Positions 35,824 to 45,030 of a stretch of 64,000 bases of DNA are shown piece after piece; position 1 is the first letter of the stretch, and each line of letters begins with the position of its first letter. The notes under the pieces were generated by a model. It did not search any database, was not told the origin of the DNA, and worked only from the letters and a program-made list of their open reading frames with translations. The stretch comes from Pseudomonas putida (GTDB lineage: Bacteria; Pseudomonadota; Gammaproteobacteria; Pseudomonadales; Pseudomonadaceae): positions 310,001 to 374,000 of the forward strand of contig NZ_SMTE01000004.1 in NCBI RefSeq assembly GCF_004357765.1, read 5' to 3'. A program made the translations under genes and the position numbers.

Positions 35824-36849
35824 TTACTGTCCCAACTTCAGGCGAGCAGTCTCGCCACTGGTGAACGGGGCGACATCGACGGCCTGGCCGTTGTAGCTGA
35901 CCTGGGCGCCGCGGGCGAAGCCCAAGCGCACCGCGAACGGTGGCTTGCCGGTCAGGTCCAGGTTATCGCCCTTGCGCTTGATGCCGCTGAACAGCACCTT
36001 GCCGTTGCCGTCGGTGACCTGGGTCCAGCAATCGGCAGTGAATTGGATCGCGACCTTGCCGCTGCCGGCAGGCACCACGGCCTCGGTGGCAACGGCGTTG
36101 GCAGACGGTGCGCTAGCCGGTTCCGAAACGCCCGGAGTGGCCGGCGCAGATGCCGGGGCCGACGGTTCCACGGGTGCAGGTGCCGAGGTCACGCTGGCAG
36201 GGTTGCCAGGGTTCGCAGCGGTATCGACCTCGGCCGCAGGCGCCGCTTCGCTGGAGGTGCCATCAGCCTGCGCGGCACTGTTCGATTCCAGCGGCAACGG
36301 AGCGGCTTCGGGCTGCTGGCCAGCAGTCACTGCCTGGTCTTCAGGCTCGTCCAGCGGATGAATCTGAGTGGTGCCGTCGGCGCTTTCGACCTCGACGTGC
36401 TCCAAAGCCATCTTGGCCAGGTCCTTGCCGCGCAGGCTGCCCTGGTCCTGCCACCAAACGAACCCCCCCCCCACCACGGCGACCAGCAACAGCAAGCTGA
36501 CGCCACGCAGGATATTGTGCGACAACCGCATTGGCTCCTCGATGCGGCCCAGCGAGTGCACCTCGCTGCCCTTGGCATGGGTACCGGTGTATTGGTCGAA
36601 GGCGGCAACCAGAGGCGCCTGGTCCATGTCCATCAGCTTGGCATAAGCGCGAATGTACCCACGGGCGAAGGTATGCCCCGGCAACTTGTCGAAGGCGCCG
36701 GTTTCCACGTGGTTCAGCGAACTTACTGTGAGGTTCAGCTTACGGGCCACCTCGGCTTGCGACCAATCCCGTTTCTCGCGGGCCTGGCGCAACAGCTCGC
36801 CGGGGTTCTGGCCAGTCGCTGCTGCTACTTCGGGATGCGCGGCTTTCAT
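35824..36849 (-). CDS. rodZ: Cell-shape protein RodZ
   Basis: This is a 341-residue protein with the RodZ layout. Residues about 15-80 form a cytoplasmic helix-turn-helix (GELLRQAREKRDWSQAEVAR, TVSSLNHVETGAFDKLPGHT, FARGYIRAYAKLM) that binds MreB. One membrane helix lies at about 110-130 (ILRGVSLLLLVAVVGGGFVW). A low-complexity Pro/Ala/Ser linker follows and the periplasmic DUF4115 domain closes it (AIQFTADCWTQVTDGNGKVL, FAVRLGFARGAQVSYNGQAV). The GGG within the membrane helix is encoded by a run of ten G, discussed in the findings. The start overlaps the pilF/pilW stop as ATGA. Confidence 0.94.
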   Translation of the reverse strand: MKAAHPEVAAATGQNPGELLRQAREKRDWSQAEVARKLNLTVSSLNHVETGAFDKLPGHTFARGYIRAYAKLMDMDQAPLVAAFDQYTGTHAKGSEVHSLGRIEEPMRLSHNILRGVSLLLLVAVVGGGFVWWQDQGSLRGKDLAKMALEHVEVESADGTTQIHPLDEPEDQAVTAGQQPEAAPLPLESNSAAQADGTSSEAAPAAEVDTAANPGNPASVTSAPAPVEPSAPASAPATPGVSEPASAPSANAVATEAVVPAGSGKVAIQFTADCWTQVTDGNGKVLFSGIKRKGDNLDLTGKPPFAVRLGFARGAQVSYNGQAVDVAPFTSGETARLKLGQ

Positions 36850-37607
36850 CGTTGCTCCGACAGGTATTGCTGATATTCCGGCGTACCGGGATAAAGTCGT
36901 TGTAATTGCTGGCCCAGTTCGGCCTGCGTGCCCTGCTCGTCGAACACCCTGGCAAGGCGAATGCCCAAGAGGAGACTACGGGCGCCATGGTCGCTCAACT
37001 GGCTGAAACGATCGTAGTAATCCCGGGCCGGCACATAATGCCTGTTTTCGAAGGACAACTCAGCCATTTCCAGCAATGCCCTGGGCTGCCGTGGGTTGAG
37101 TTGCAATGCCTTGGTCAGGTATGCGTGTGCCTGCTCGCGGGCATCGAGCCGCAAGGCCGTCAGGCCGAGGTTCTCGTAGACCCGCGAACGTTCAGGATAC
37201 AGGGTATCGGCACTGGCTAGGCGAAACATCTGCTCAGCTTCGGGGAAACGCTGCTGAGCATATAGGAAACTGCCGTAGTTGTTGCGAATTCGCGTGTCAT
37301 CAGGGCGTGCCGCGAGCGCTTGGCGAAAGTGCGACTCGGCCAGCGCCGGCTCTGCTTCGGCGGCAAAGACCAAGGCAAGTGCAGCATGGGCATCGGCATC
37401 ACGGGGCTCGAGCGCCAGGGCCTTGGCCAACGGCGCTTTGGCCTGCTCGGTCATACCCTGTTGCAAATAGCCCAGCCCCAACTGCACATATGCCCGCCCT
37501 GCCTCGGCCCGTCCCTGGCTGTTGGCCAGGGGATGATGCGCGCCACCCGACACACAGCCGGCCAGCAGCGAAAGCGCAAGGATCGACAGCGCAGCGCGCA
37601 GGCTCAT
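36846..37607 (-). CDS. pilF: Type IV pilus biogenesis pilotin PilF/PilW
   Basis: This is a 253-residue lipoprotein. From the ATG at 37607, the signal MSLRAALSILALSLLAGC gives the lipidated cysteine at residue 18. Six tetratricopeptide repeats follow (AYVQLGLGYLQQGMTEQAKA, AHAALALVFAAEAEPALAES, IRNNYGSFLYAQQRFPEAEQ, VYENLGLTALRLDAREQAHA and more). It is the pilotin that places the PilQ secretin in the outer membrane. The upstream in-frame extension to 37733 lies inside rlmN and is rejected. The gap to rlmN is 13 bases. Confidence 0.93.
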   Translation of the reverse strand: MSLRAALSILALSLLAGCVSGGAHHPLANSQGRAEAGRAYVQLGLGYLQQGMTEQAKAPLAKALALEPRDADAHAALALVFAAEAEPALAESHFRQALAARPDDTRIRNNYGSFLYAQQRFPEAEQMFRLASADTLYPERSRVYENLGLTALRLDAREQAHAYLTKALQLNPRQPRALLEMAELSFENRHYVPARDYYDRFSQLSDHGARSLLLGIRLARVFDEQGTQAELGQQLQRLYPGTPEYQQYLSEQR

Positions 37608-37620
37608 GGCAGGCCCGGAC

Positions 37621-38766
37621 TCAGTGGCGCACGGCGCTGTCTGGAAGCTCAGCGTCGGCGGACAGCTGGCGTACGGCGATGTAACGCTCACTGCGGCGGG
37701 TACGGTCATTGACCTGGCCGACCAGCTGACCACAGGCGGCGTCGATGTCGTCGCCCCGGGTGGTTCGGGTAGTCACGTTGAAACCACCGTGGTGCAGCAG
37801 GTCCTGGAAACGACGGATCGCGTTGTTGCTCGGCCGCTCGTAGCCCGAGTGCGGGAACGGGTTGAATGGAATCAGGTTGATCTTGCACGGTACATCGCGC
37901 AGCAATTCGATCATCTGCGCAGCATGCTCAGGCTGGTCGTTGACATCCTTGAGCAGGGTGTACTCGATGGTGAGCACGCGCTTGCCACCCAGGGTCGCCA
38001 TGTAGCCCATGCACGATTCCAGCAGCATCTTCAGCGGATACTTCTTGTTGATCGGTACCAGTTGGTTGCGCAGCTCATCGTTGGGTGCGTGCAGCGACAG
38101 GGCCAGAGACACGTCGATGTGCTTGGCCAGCTCGTCGATCATCGGCACCACGCCCGAGGTGGACAAGGTGACGCGACGCTTGGAAATGCCATAGCCCAGA
38201 TCTTCCATCATGATCTTCATGGCGGCGATGACATTGTCGAAATTCAGCAGGGGCTCACCCATGCCCATCATGACCACGTTGGTAATCGCGCGGTCGATCT
38301 TGGCCGGGACGGTCCCGAAGGATTTGTTCGCAAGCCACACCTGGCCGATGACTTCGGCGGCGGTGAGGTTGCTATTGAAGCCTTGCTTGCCGGTGGAGCA
38401 GAAACTGCAGTCCAGAGCGCAGCCGGCTTGCGACGAAACGCAGAGGGTGCCGCGGTCGTCGGTGGGGATGTAGACGGTTTCGACGCAGCTGCCGGAGGCA
38501 ACGCGGACCACCCACTTGCGGGTGCCGTCGGCGGAAATGTCTTCACTGACCACTTCCGGACCCCGAATCTCGGCAACGGCCTCGAGCTTTTCGCGCAAGG
38601 CCTTGCCGACATTGGTCATGGCGGCGAAATCGTCGACGCCATAGTGGTGAATCCATTTCATGACCTGACCGGCACGAAAACGCTTCTCTCCGATGGACTC
38701 GAAGAATTTTTCCATTTCCTGCAGGGTCAGGCCCAACAGGTTGATCTTGCCAGTCATGTCACTCAT
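37621..38766 (-). CDS. rlmN: Dual-specificity 23S rRNA (A2503)/tRNA (A37) methyltransferase RlmN
   Basis: This is a 381-residue radical-SAM methyltransferase. The radical-SAM cluster motif [15 protein letters not shown] has the CxxxCxxC spacing. The two catalytic cysteines sit in the SSQAGC-downstream region and in the C-terminal [17 protein letters not shown] segment. [13 protein letters not shown] and [14 protein letters not shown] are also typical. The start is ATG at 38766 ([13 protein letters not shown]); ATG at 38757 and TTG at 38778 are alternatives. It methylates A2503 of 23S rRNA and A37 of certain tRNAs. Confidence 0.96.
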   Translation of the reverse strand: MSDMTGKINLLGLTLQEMEKFFESIGEKRFRAGQVMKWIHHYGVDDFAAMTNVGKALREKLEAVAEIRGPEVVSEDISADGTRKWVVRVASGSCVETVYIPTDDRGTLCVSSQAGCALDCSFCSTGKQGFNSNLTAAEVIGQVWLANKSFGTVPAKIDRAITNVVMMGMGEPLLNFDNVIAAMKIMMEDLGYGISKRRVTLSTSGVVPMIDELAKHIDVSLALSLHAPNDELRNQLVPINKKYPLKMLLESCMGYMATLGGKRVLTIEYTLLKDVNDQPEHAAQMIELLRDVPCKINLIPFNPFPHSGYERPSNNAIRRFQDLLHHGGFNVTTRTTRGDDIDAACGQLVGQVNDRTRRSERYIAVRQLSADAELPDSAVRH

Positions 38767-38790
38767 GGAATCACCCAAGACCTGCCTCGC

Positions 38791-39222
38791 TTAGCGAATG
38801 CGGTCGCACAGCTCGGTAGCGGAGAAGAAGTAAGCGATTTCGCGGGCAGCCGAAGCTTCCGAGTCGGAACCGTGAACGGCGTTCTCGTCGATGGAAACGG
38901 CGAAGTCGGCACGGATGGTGCCGGCAGCAGCTTCTTTAGGGTTGGTGGCGCCCATCAGCTCACGGTTGGCCAGAACGGCGTTTTCGCCTTCCAGAACCTG
39001 AACGATGACCGGACCAGAAGTCATGAAGGCAACCAGGTCACCGAAGAAACCGCGCTCTTTGTGCTCAGCGTAGAAGCCTTCGGCTTCGGCTTTGGACAGC
39101 TGCTTCATTTTCGAAGCGACGACGCGCAGGCCGGCTTTCTCGAAGCGAGTGGTGATCTCGCCGATGACGTTCTTGGCAACGGCGTCAGGCTTGATGATGG
39201 AGAAAGTACGTTGAACAGCCAT
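38791..39222 (-). CDS. ndk: Nucleoside diphosphate kinase
   Basis: This is a 143-residue enzyme, two residues over the usual 141. The N-terminus [21 protein letters not shown] and catalytic histidine H117 in ENAVHGSDS are diagnostic, with [20 protein letters not shown] in between. It phosphorylates nucleoside diphosphates using ATP. It lies between iscX and rlmN and appears to have its own promoter, superimposed on the upstream terminator hairpin (39251-39281). Confidence 0.97.
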   Translation of the reverse strand: MAVQRTFSIIKPDAVAKNVIGEITTRFEKAGLRVVASKMKQLSKAEAEGFYAEHKERGFFGDLVAFMTSGPVIVQVLEGENAVLANRELMGATNPKEAAAGTIRADFAVSIDENAVHGSDSEASAAREIAYFFSATELCDRIR

Positions 39223-39250
39223 GGAAAACTCCAGAAATATGAGTGTTGCG

Positions 39251-39281
39251 AAAAATTAAACCCGCGAATTATACGCGGGTT
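39251..39281 (-). terminator. isc operon terminator hairpin carrying the ndk -10 box
   Basis: On the minus strand AACCCGCG and CGCGGGTT pair over 8 bp around the loop TATAATT, followed by TAATTTTT. It lies 31 bases after the iscX stop and is a good intrinsic terminator for the isc operon. The loop also spells a perfect TATAAT, so the same bases can act as the -10 box for ndk. Confidence 0.75.
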
Positions 39282-39296
39282 CCAGGGGATTGCCTA
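39268..39296 (-). promoter_or_regulatory. Predicted ndk promoter
   Basis: Minus strand: TAGGCA (4 of 6 to TTGACA), 17-base spacer, TATAAT (6 of 6). Transcription would start near 39261, giving an ndk leader of about 39 bases. The -10 box lies in the loop of the isc terminator hairpin. Confidence 0.55.
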
Positions 39297-39311
39297 ACCT
39301 GCAAAATGCGT

Positions 39312-39512
39312 TCAGTCGGCTTCTTCGATCCAGGCCGCCTGGATGGCCTCGAGCACTTTCTCACCGCCACGTGACGGATCGTCGCTGAACTCCGGCAGGG
39401 CCAGCACCCAGCGGTGCAAATCGACGAAATTCACATATTTAGGATCGACCTCAGGCTTGCTTTCCGCAAGCTGAATGGCGATCTCAAGTACATCAACCCA
39501 TTTCAGACTCAT
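39312..39512 (-). CDS. iscX: Fe-S assembly protein IscX
   Basis: This is a 66-residue acidic protein, the usual length for IscX (YfhJ). It begins MSLKWVDVLEIAIQLAESKP and continues VDPKYVNFVDLHRWVLALPE FSDDP; the DLHRWV segment and the acidic C-terminus are characteristic. IscX binds IscS and iron and tunes cluster assembly in competition with frataxin. GAGG lies 9 bases before the ATG at 39512. It is the last gene of the isc operon, 10 bases after fdx. Confidence 0.95.
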   Translation of the reverse strand: MSLKWVDVLEIAIQLAESKPEVDPKYVNFVDLHRWVLALPEFSDDPSRGGEKVLEAIQAAWIEEAD

Positions 39513-39522
39513 GTACAAAACC

Positions 39523-39864
39523 TCAATGCGGCGCTTCGGCGGCGTGGTTGAGCGAATACTTGGGAATCTCGATGGTGACGTCCTCGTCAGCCACCTTCAC
39601 CTGGCAGGCCAGACGCGATTGCGCCTCCAGGCCCCAGGCCTTGTCCAGCATATCCTCTTCCAGCTCATCGGCTTCTTCAAGCGAGTCGAAGCCCTTGCGC
39701 ACGATGCAGTGGCAAGTGGTGCAAGCGCACACACCGCCACATGCACTTTCCATCTCGATGTGGTGCTCGTGGGCCAACTCCAGGATATTGGTTCCCGGCT
39801 CGACCTCCACGGTCAGCCCTTCTGGGCAGAACTTCTCATGCGGCAGGAAGGTTACCAGCGGCAT
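39523..39864 (-). CDS. fdx: ISC-type [2Fe-2S] ferredoxin
   Basis: This is a 113-residue adrenodoxin-like ferredoxin. The cluster ligands C42, C48, C51 and C87 are in ACGGVCACTTCHC and RLACQV, the spacing of the Isc ferredoxin. It supplies electrons for cluster assembly and sulfur reduction on the IscU/IscS machinery. It follows hscA by three bases and precedes iscX by ten, in the canonical isc order. Confidence 0.97.
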   Translation of the reverse strand: MPLVTFLPHEKFCPEGLTVEVEPGTNILELAHEHHIEMESACGGVCACTTCHCIVRKGFDSLEEADELEEDMLDKAWGLEAQSRLACQVKVADEDVTIEIPKYSLNHAAEAPH

Positions 39865-39867
39865 CGA

Positions 39868-41730
39868 TTACTCCTCGATCTCATTCAGGTTGCGCCCGGC
39901 CAGTGCGGCTTTGACCGTCGAATCAAGGCGACGGGCGGCAAATGCATCGGTCACCTGCGACAGACGCTTGGTCTGTTGCTCGATGGCCGCGCCATCGGTG
40001 CCGCTCAGCAAATCACGCAATTCTTGCATCTGGAACTCGATGGCGATCCGCTCTTCTTCGCTGAGCAGGCGTTCGCCGTCGGCATCCAGGGCGCCCTGCA
40101 CCGCTTCGAGCAAGCGCTCGGCGTCGACCTGATGCTCGCGCAATTGGCGGGCCTGCTTGTCGGAGCCGGCATGCTCGAACGAATCCTTCAGCATGCGGGC
40201 GATCTCGCCATCGGTCAGGCCGTAGGACGGCTTGACCTGGATGCTGGCCTCCACGCCCGAGCCCAGCTCGCGGGCGGCGACACTGAGCAGACCGTCGGCA
40301 TCGACCTGGAAGGTCACGCGGATCTTCGCCGCACCCGCCACCATGGCCGGAATGCCGCGCAGCTCGAAGCGCGCCAGGGATCGGCAGTCGCTGATCAACT
40401 CGCGCTCGCCCTGCAGGACGTGAATCATCATGGCCGACTGGCCATCTTTGTACGTGGTGAATTCCTGGGCGCGCGCCACCGGAATGGTGGTGTTGCGCGG
40501 GATCACCTTCTCCATCAACCCGCCCATGGTCTCGAGGCCCAAGGACAGCGGGATGACGTCGAGCAACAACAACTCGCCGCCTTCACGGCGATTGCCGGCC
40601 AGGGTGTCAGCCTGGATGGCGGCGCCGATGGCCACCACCTGATCGGGGTCGATCGAGGTCAACGGGGTGCGGTCGAACAGCGCCCCGACCGCCTCGCGCA
40701 CCCGTGGGACGCGCGTCGAACCGCCGACCATGACGACCGCACCGACTTCTTCGAGCTCTACACCGCTGTCGCGCACAGCGCGGCGGCAGGACTTCAGGCT
40801 ACGGGCAATCAGCGGCTCGATCATCGCCTCGAAGGCCACGCGGCTCAGCTCGCCCTGCCAGGCACCATGCGTGACGGTCACGGCGTCGGCATCGGTCAGG
40901 GCCTCCTTGGCCGCACAGGCTGCCTGCAGCAGTTGGCGCTGGGTGGCCGGATCGAGATCCGAAGACAACCCGGCCTGCTCGATGATCCAGCCAGCGATGG
41001 CATGATCGAAGTCGTCACCCCCGAGGGCCGTGTCGCCGCCGGTGGCCAGTACCTCGAACACACCTGCGGTCAGGCGCAGGATGGAGATGTCGAACGTTCC
41101 CCCACCCAGGTCATAGATGGCCACCACACCTTCGGCGTTTTGGTCCAGGCCATAAGCCACCGCCGCGGCGGTCGGCTCGTTGAGCAGGCGCAGCACGTTC
41201 AGGCCGGCCAGGCGCGCAGCATCCTTGGTGGCCTGGCGCTGAGCATCGTCGAAATAGGCCGGAACCGTGATGACAGCGCCCACCAGCTCACCGCCGAGGC
41301 TCTGCTCGGCACGCTCGCGCAGCACCTTGAGGATATCGGCCGATACTTCCACCGGACTCTTCGGCCCCTGGACGGTATCGATGAACGGCATGTGAGACTC
41401 GCCACCGACGAAACGGTATGGCAGTTGCTCGCCCAGTTGCTTGACGTCTGCCAGTCCGCGCCCCATCAGGCGCTTGACCGAGAGCACGGTGTTGAGCGGG
41501 TCAGTAGGTGCCGCTTCGCGAGCAGCCAGGCCGACTTCGCTATGGCCTGCCAGGTAACGCACGGCCGAAGGCAAAATGACATTACCCTGCGCATCGGGCA
41601 GGGGCTCGCTGCGACCGCTGCGCACGGCAGCGACCAGGGAGTTGGTGGTACCCAGGTCGATACCCACCGCCAGGCGACGCTGGTGCGGCTGCGGGCTTTG
41701 ACCGGGTTCGGCGATCTGCAGTAGGGCCAT
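39868..41730 (-). CDS. hscA: Hsp70-class Fe-S chaperone HscA
   Basis: This is a 620-residue DnaK-family chaperone specialised for IscU. The ATPase domain starts [17 protein letters not shown] near 24-40, with [48 protein letters not shown] and [11 protein letters not shown]. The substrate-binding domain includes [19 protein letters not shown]. With HscB it drives cluster transfer from IscU by recognising the LPPVK loop of IscU. It lies 42 bases after hscB in the same operon. Confidence 0.97.
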   Translation of the reverse strand: MALLQIAEPGQSPQPHQRRLAVGIDLGTTNSLVAAVRSGRSEPLPDAQGNVILPSAVRYLAGHSEVGLAAREAAPTDPLNTVLSVKRLMGRGLADVKQLGEQLPYRFVGGESHMPFIDTVQGPKSPVEVSADILKVLRERAEQSLGGELVGAVITVPAYFDDAQRQATKDAARLAGLNVLRLLNEPTAAAVAYGLDQNAEGVVAIYDLGGGTFDISILRLTAGVFEVLATGGDTALGGDDFDHAIAGWIIEQAGLSSDLDPATQRQLLQAACAAKEALTDADAVTVTHGAWQGELSRVAFEAMIEPLIARSLKSCRRAVRDSGVELEEVGAVVMVGGSTRVPRVREAVGALFDRTPLTSIDPDQVVAIGAAIQADTLAGNRREGGELLLLDVIPLSLGLETMGGLMEKVIPRNTTIPVARAQEFTTYKDGQSAMMIHVLQGERELISDCRSLARFELRGIPAMVAGAAKIRVTFQVDADGLLSVAARELGSGVEASIQVKPSYGLTDGEIARMLKDSFEHAGSDKQARQLREHQVDAERLLEAVQGALDADGERLLSEEERIAIEFQMQELRDLLSGTDGAAIEQQTKRLSQVTDAFAARRLDSTVKAALAGRNLNEIEE

Positions 41731-41772
41731 GCTTATCTGAATACCTTAGGCGTCATCACGGGCGACACCGGG

Positions 41773-42294
41773 TTAATCGTCGAGGCGCTCTTCCAGTTGG
41801 CGCACTTCTTGGGCGAGCTTGTCGAGGAACTGCATGCGGCGCATCAGGCGCTCGGCCTGTTCACGCTCGGCAGGCACATCCCAGCAGGCGGCGAAATCTT
41901 CGTTGAGCGTGTCCTGGGCAGCCTTGAGGCGCTTCTTGAACACGGCCACGCCATCGAGATCGGCATCGTCCTGCAGCTCCTCGAGCTCTTCGCGCCACTG
42001 CATCTGCTGCAACAGGAAGTCCGGGTCGTGAACCGTGACTTCCTGAGGCACTTCATGGCCACCGATGGCCAGCAGGTAACGGGCGCGACGCGGCGCACTG
42101 CGCAAGGTCTGGTAGGCGTCGTTGAGGGCGGCAGACTTTTCCAGCGCGACGCGCTGCTCACGCTCGGAAGCGTCGGCAAAGCGATCCGGGTGCACCTCGC
42201 GGGCCAGCTCGCGATAGCGAGTGGCCAGCTTATCGAGGTCCAGGCGGAAGCTGGGCTGGAGGTCGAACAGAGCGAAATGACAAGGAGTACCCAC
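41773..42294 (-). CDS. hscB: J-domain co-chaperone HscB
   Basis: This is a 173-residue J-type protein. The J domain carries the HPD motif at residues 35-37 ([10 protein letters not shown]), and the C-terminal three-helix bundle ([38 protein letters not shown]) binds IscU. The start is GTG at 42294 ([13 protein letters not shown]) with GAGG upstream; longer readings run into iscA. It delivers IscU to HscA and stimulates its ATPase. Length and order match the family. Confidence 0.96.
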   Translation of the reverse strand: MGTPCHFALFDLQPSFRLDLDKLATRYRELAREVHPDRFADASEREQRVALEKSAALNDAYQTLRSAPRRARYLLAIGGHEVPQEVTVHDPDFLLQQMQWREELEELQDDADLDGVAVFKKRLKAAQDTLNEDFAACWDVPAEREQAERLMRRMQFLDKLAQEVRQLEERLDD

Positions 42295-42302
42295 AGCCAG
42301 CC

Positions 42303-42626
42303 TCAGACGTTGAAGCTTTCGCCGCAGCCACACTCACCGCGCACGTTGGGGTTGTTGAACTTGAAGCCTTCGTTCAACCCTTCCTTGACGAAGTCCAGCT
42401 CGGTGCCATCGAGGTAGACGAGGCTCTTGGGATCGATGATCACCTTCACCCCGTGGTTCTCGAACACGGTGTCTTCATCGGCCAGCTCATCGACGAACTC
42501 CAGCACGTAGGCCAGGCCCGAGCAACCGGTGGTGCGCACGCCCAGGCGAATGCCCTCGCCCTTGCCGCGCCCTTCGAGGGATCGCCGCACGTGGTTGGCG
42601 GCGGCTTCTGTCATGCTGATAGCCAT
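42303..42626 (-). CDS. iscA: A-type Fe-S carrier IscA
   Basis: This is a 107-residue carrier protein. The three conserved cysteines C35, C99 and C101 are in [10 protein letters not shown] and GECGCGES, as required for cluster or iron binding. It receives [2Fe-2S] or builds [4Fe-4S] clusters for transfer to apo-proteins. It is 32 bases from iscU and 8 bases from hscB in the operon. Confidence 0.97.
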   Translation of the reverse strand: MAISMTEAAANHVRRSLEGRGKGEGIRLGVRTTGCSGLAYVLEFVDELADEDTVFENHGVKVIIDPKSLVYLDGTELDFVKEGLNEGFKFNNPNVRGECGCGESFNV

Positions 42627-42658
42627 CGGAGCTCCTCAGTTACCTTGCAACGGGCGGC

Positions 42659-43045
42659 TTAGATCAAGCCCTTTTTCTGCTTGTAGTCGCGCACGGCTGC
42701 CTTGATGGCATCCTCGGCGAGTACAGAGCAGTGGATCTTGACCGGCGGCAGCGCCAGTTCTTCCGCCAGCTGGGTGTTCTTGATGGTTTCGGCTTCATCC
42801 AGGGTCTTGCCTTTCATCCACTCGGTGGCGAGGGAGCTGGAAGCGATGGCCGAACCGCAGCCGTAAGTCTTGAACTTGGCATCCTCGATGATGCCTTGCT
42901 CGTTGACCTTGATTTGCAGACGCATCACGTCACCGCACGCAGGGGCGCCGACCATGCCGGTACCGACATCCGGATCTTCGGCATTCATCTTGCCGACGTT
43001 GCGTGGGTTTTCGTAGTGGTCGATGACCTTTTCACTGTATGCCAT
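42659..43045 (-). CDS. iscU: Fe-S scaffold protein IscU
   Basis: This is a 128-residue scaffold. Ligand residues C37, D39, C63, H105 and C106 are in place (GAPACGDVMRL, KTYGCGSAIASS, KIHCSVLA). The HscA-binding loop LPPVK occupies 99-103. Clusters are built here from IscS-derived sulfur and then passed on. It lies 46 bases after iscS. Confidence 0.98.
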   Translation of the reverse strand: MAYSEKVIDHYENPRNVGKMNAEDPDVGTGMVGAPACGDVMRLQIKVNEQGIIEDAKFKTYGCGSAIASSSLATEWMKGKTLDEAETIKNTQLAEELALPPVKIHCSVLAEDAIKAAVRDYKQKKGLI

Positions 43046-43091
43046 GGTGCAATTCCTTCCTCATCAGGGAGCCGCTCTTGCCGGCGACTGC

Positions 43092-44306
43092 TTAGTGGGC
43101 GGCCCACTCGATCTTGGAGATGTCGACGCCGTCTTTGTACATGTCCCAAAGCGGCGACAGCTCACGCAGTTTGTTCACGGCCTCGCAGACTTTCTGCGCG
43201 GCGTAGTCGACTTCTTCTTCGGTGGTGAAGCGACCGAAGGAGAAGCGGATCGAGCTGTGTGCCAGTTCGTCGTTGCGACCCAGGGCGCGCAGTACGTAGG
43301 ACGGCTCGAGCGAAGCGGAGGTGCAGGCCGAACCCGAGGACACGGCAATGTCCTTCAAGGACATCAGCAGCGACTCGCCTTCGACGTAGTTGAAGCTCAG
43401 GTTCAGGTTGTGCGGCACGCGCTGGGTGCGGCTGCCGTTGACGTACAGCTCTTCGAGGTTGGAAACCTGCTCGAAGAAGCGGTCGCTCAGGGCCTTGATG
43501 CGTGCGTTTTCAGCGGCCATGTCCTGCTTGGCGATGGCGAAGGCTTCGCCCATGCCGACGATCTGGTGAGTCGGCAGGGTGCCCGAACGCATGCCGCGCT
43601 CATGACCACCGCCGTGAATGATGGCCTCCAGACGAACCCGCGGCTTGCGGCTGACGTACAGCGCGCCGATCCCTTTCGGGCCGTAGACCTTGTGCGCCGA
43701 GAACGACATCAGGTCAACCTTGAGCTTTTGCAGGTCGATCTCGACCTTGCCTGCCGACTGGGCGGCATCGACGTGGAACAGCACGCCGCGCGAGCGGGTG
43801 AGCTCGCCGATGGCGGCGATGTCGTTGATCGAACCAACTTCGTTGTTGACGTGCATCAGCGACACCAGGATGGTGTCATCGCGCAGCACCGCCTCGACCA
43901 TGGCCGGGGTGACGATGCCGTCTTCGCCTGGCTCGAGGTAGGTGACTTCGAAACCTTCACGCTCGAGCTGGCGAGCGGTATCCAGGACCGCCTTGTGCTC
44001 GATCTTGGAGGTGATGATGTGCTTGCCCTTGGTCTGATAGAAGTGCGCAACACCCTTGAGTGCGAGGTTGTCGGACTCGGTGGCACCACTGGTCCAGACG
44101 ATTTCGCGCGGGTCGGCATTGATCAGCTCGGCAACCTGGCGGCGGCCGTTCTCGACCGCTTCTTCGGCCTTCCAGCCGAACACGTGGGAACGCGAGGCCG
44201 GGTTACCGAAGTTTCCATCGACCAGCAGGCATTCGGCCATTTTCTGGGCGACGCGCGGGTCGACTGGGGTGGTCGCTGAGTAATCGAGGTAGATCGGCAA
44301 CTTCAT
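43092..44306 (-). CDS. iscS: Cysteine desulfurase IscS
   Basis: This is a 404-residue PLP enzyme. The PLP lysine is K206 ([12 protein letters not shown]), the N-terminal [16 protein letters not shown] is typical, and the sulfur-accepting cysteine C328 lies in the flexible loop [17 protein letters not shown]. The C-terminus [20 protein letters not shown] is the IscU-binding tail. It converts cysteine to alanine and a persulfide for Fe-S clusters and thio-tRNA. It follows iscR by 53 bases. Confidence 0.98.
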   Translation of the reverse strand: MKLPIYLDYSATTPVDPRVAQKMAECLLVDGNFGNPASRSHVFGWKAEEAVENGRRQVAELINADPREIVWTSGATESDNLALKGVAHFYQTKGKHIITSKIEHKAVLDTARQLEREGFEVTYLEPGEDGIVTPAMVEAVLRDDTILVSLMHVNNEVGSINDIAAIGELTRSRGVLFHVDAAQSAGKVEIDLQKLKVDLMSFSAHKVYGPKGIGALYVSRKPRVRLEAIIHGGGHERGMRSGTLPTHQIVGMGEAFAIAKQDMAAENARIKALSDRFFEQVSNLEELYVNGSRTQRVPHNLNLSFNYVEGESLLMSLKDIAVSSGSACTSASLEPSYVLRALGRNDELAHSSIRFSFGRFTTEEEVDYAAQKVCEAVNKLRELSPLWDMYKDGVDISKIEWAAH

Positions 44307-44359
44307 TGGGTATCTCCTATCAGGCGGTGGCGTCGCTCGTCGCTGTCATCGGATCCGGG

Positions 44360-44851
44360 TCAATCGACGGCGGACGTCTCAATCTTGTCCAGCAGGGCGG
44401 AACGACCTGCGACACGACGCAGGTCCTGGCGCTGGGCGACTTCCTGCACCTCACGGCGCATGACGAGGTCGGCCAGGCTGATGCCGCTGAGGAATTCGTG
44501 AATCTGCTGGCTGAGGTCGCACCACAGATGGTGGGTCAGGCAGGTGTCACCGGCATGGCAGTCCCCCAGGCCCTGACAACGAGTGGCATCGACCGATTCA
44601 TTGACCGCGTCGATGACCTGGGCTACCTGGATGGTCTCCATGCCCCGCGACAGCTGGTAACCACCGCCGGGGCCGCGCACGCTGGAAACCAGGCTACTGC
44701 GGCGCAGCTTGGCGAACAGCTGCTCCAGATAAGAGAGGGAAATGCCCTGGCGTTCGGAAATGTCGGCCAAAGACACAGGCCCATGCTGCGCGTGCAATGC
44801 CAGGTCGAGCATTGCAGTCACGGCGTATCGGCCTTTGGTAGTCAGTCGCAT
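44360..44851 (-). CDS. iscR: Fe-S cluster regulator IscR
   Basis: This is a 163-residue Rrf2-family regulator. The N-terminal winged helix ([37 protein letters not shown]) is followed by cluster ligands C92, C98, C104 and H107 ([18 protein letters not shown]). The [2Fe-2S] form represses the isc operon at type-1 sites; the apo form acts at type-2 sites. Two type-1-like sites lie upstream (44897-44946), so autoregulation is expected. It is the first gene of the operon. Confidence 0.97.
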   Translation of the reverse strand: MRLTTKGRYAVTAMLDLALHAQHGPVSLADISERQGISLSYLEQLFAKLRRSSLVSSVRGPGGGYQLSRGMETIQVAQVIDAVNESVDATRCQGLGDCHAGDTCLTHHLWCDLSQQIHEFLSGISLADLVMRREVQEVAQRQDLRRVAGRSALLDKIETSAVD

Positions 44852-44888
44852 GGCTAATGGGTACCACGGGAGTTACAGGATGTGAGCG

Positions 44889-44917
44889 AGTATGCGATTC
44901 CCGAGCATTTAAGTCAA
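44889..44917 (-). promoter_or_regulatory. isc operon promoter
   Basis: Minus strand: TTGACT (5 of 6), 17-base spacer, CATACT. The -35 box lies inside the proximal IscR type-1 site and the start point would fall near 44882, about 30 bases before the iscR ATG. Confidence 0.75.
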
Positions 44918-44921
44918 CTAT
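44897..44921 (-). promoter_or_regulatory. IscR type-1 site, promoter-proximal
   Basis: Twenty-five bases on the minus strand, starting ATAGTTGACT and ending CTCGGGAAT, match the IscR type-1 consensus (ATASYYGACTRWWWYAGTCRRSTAT) at 21 of 25 positions by hand alignment. The site covers the -35 box, so holo-IscR would block RNA polymerase. Confidence 0.8.
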
Positions 44922-44946
44922 TAGACCTACTGCTTTAGTCGGGTTT
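44922..44946 (-). promoter_or_regulatory. IscR type-1 site, promoter-distal
   Basis: Twenty-five bases on the minus strand, starting AAACCCGACTAAAGCAGT, match the type-1 consensus at about 18 of 25 positions by hand alignment. It abuts the proximal site with no gap, so the two form one 50-bp tandem block upstream of the promoter. Confidence 0.6.
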
Positions 44947-45030
44947 GCATGGGGGAGGCGGGCGCGATTGTAGCAGCAATGGGGCGTGAGCACACGCCCC
45001 ATATGTCACCGAGCCGCCACCGCGGCGCGA

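Noticed and set aside
39475-41724. 749-codon open frame on the plus strand
   Set aside because: Antisense shadow of hscA and fdx, rich in H, Q, R, G and A as expected for such shadows.
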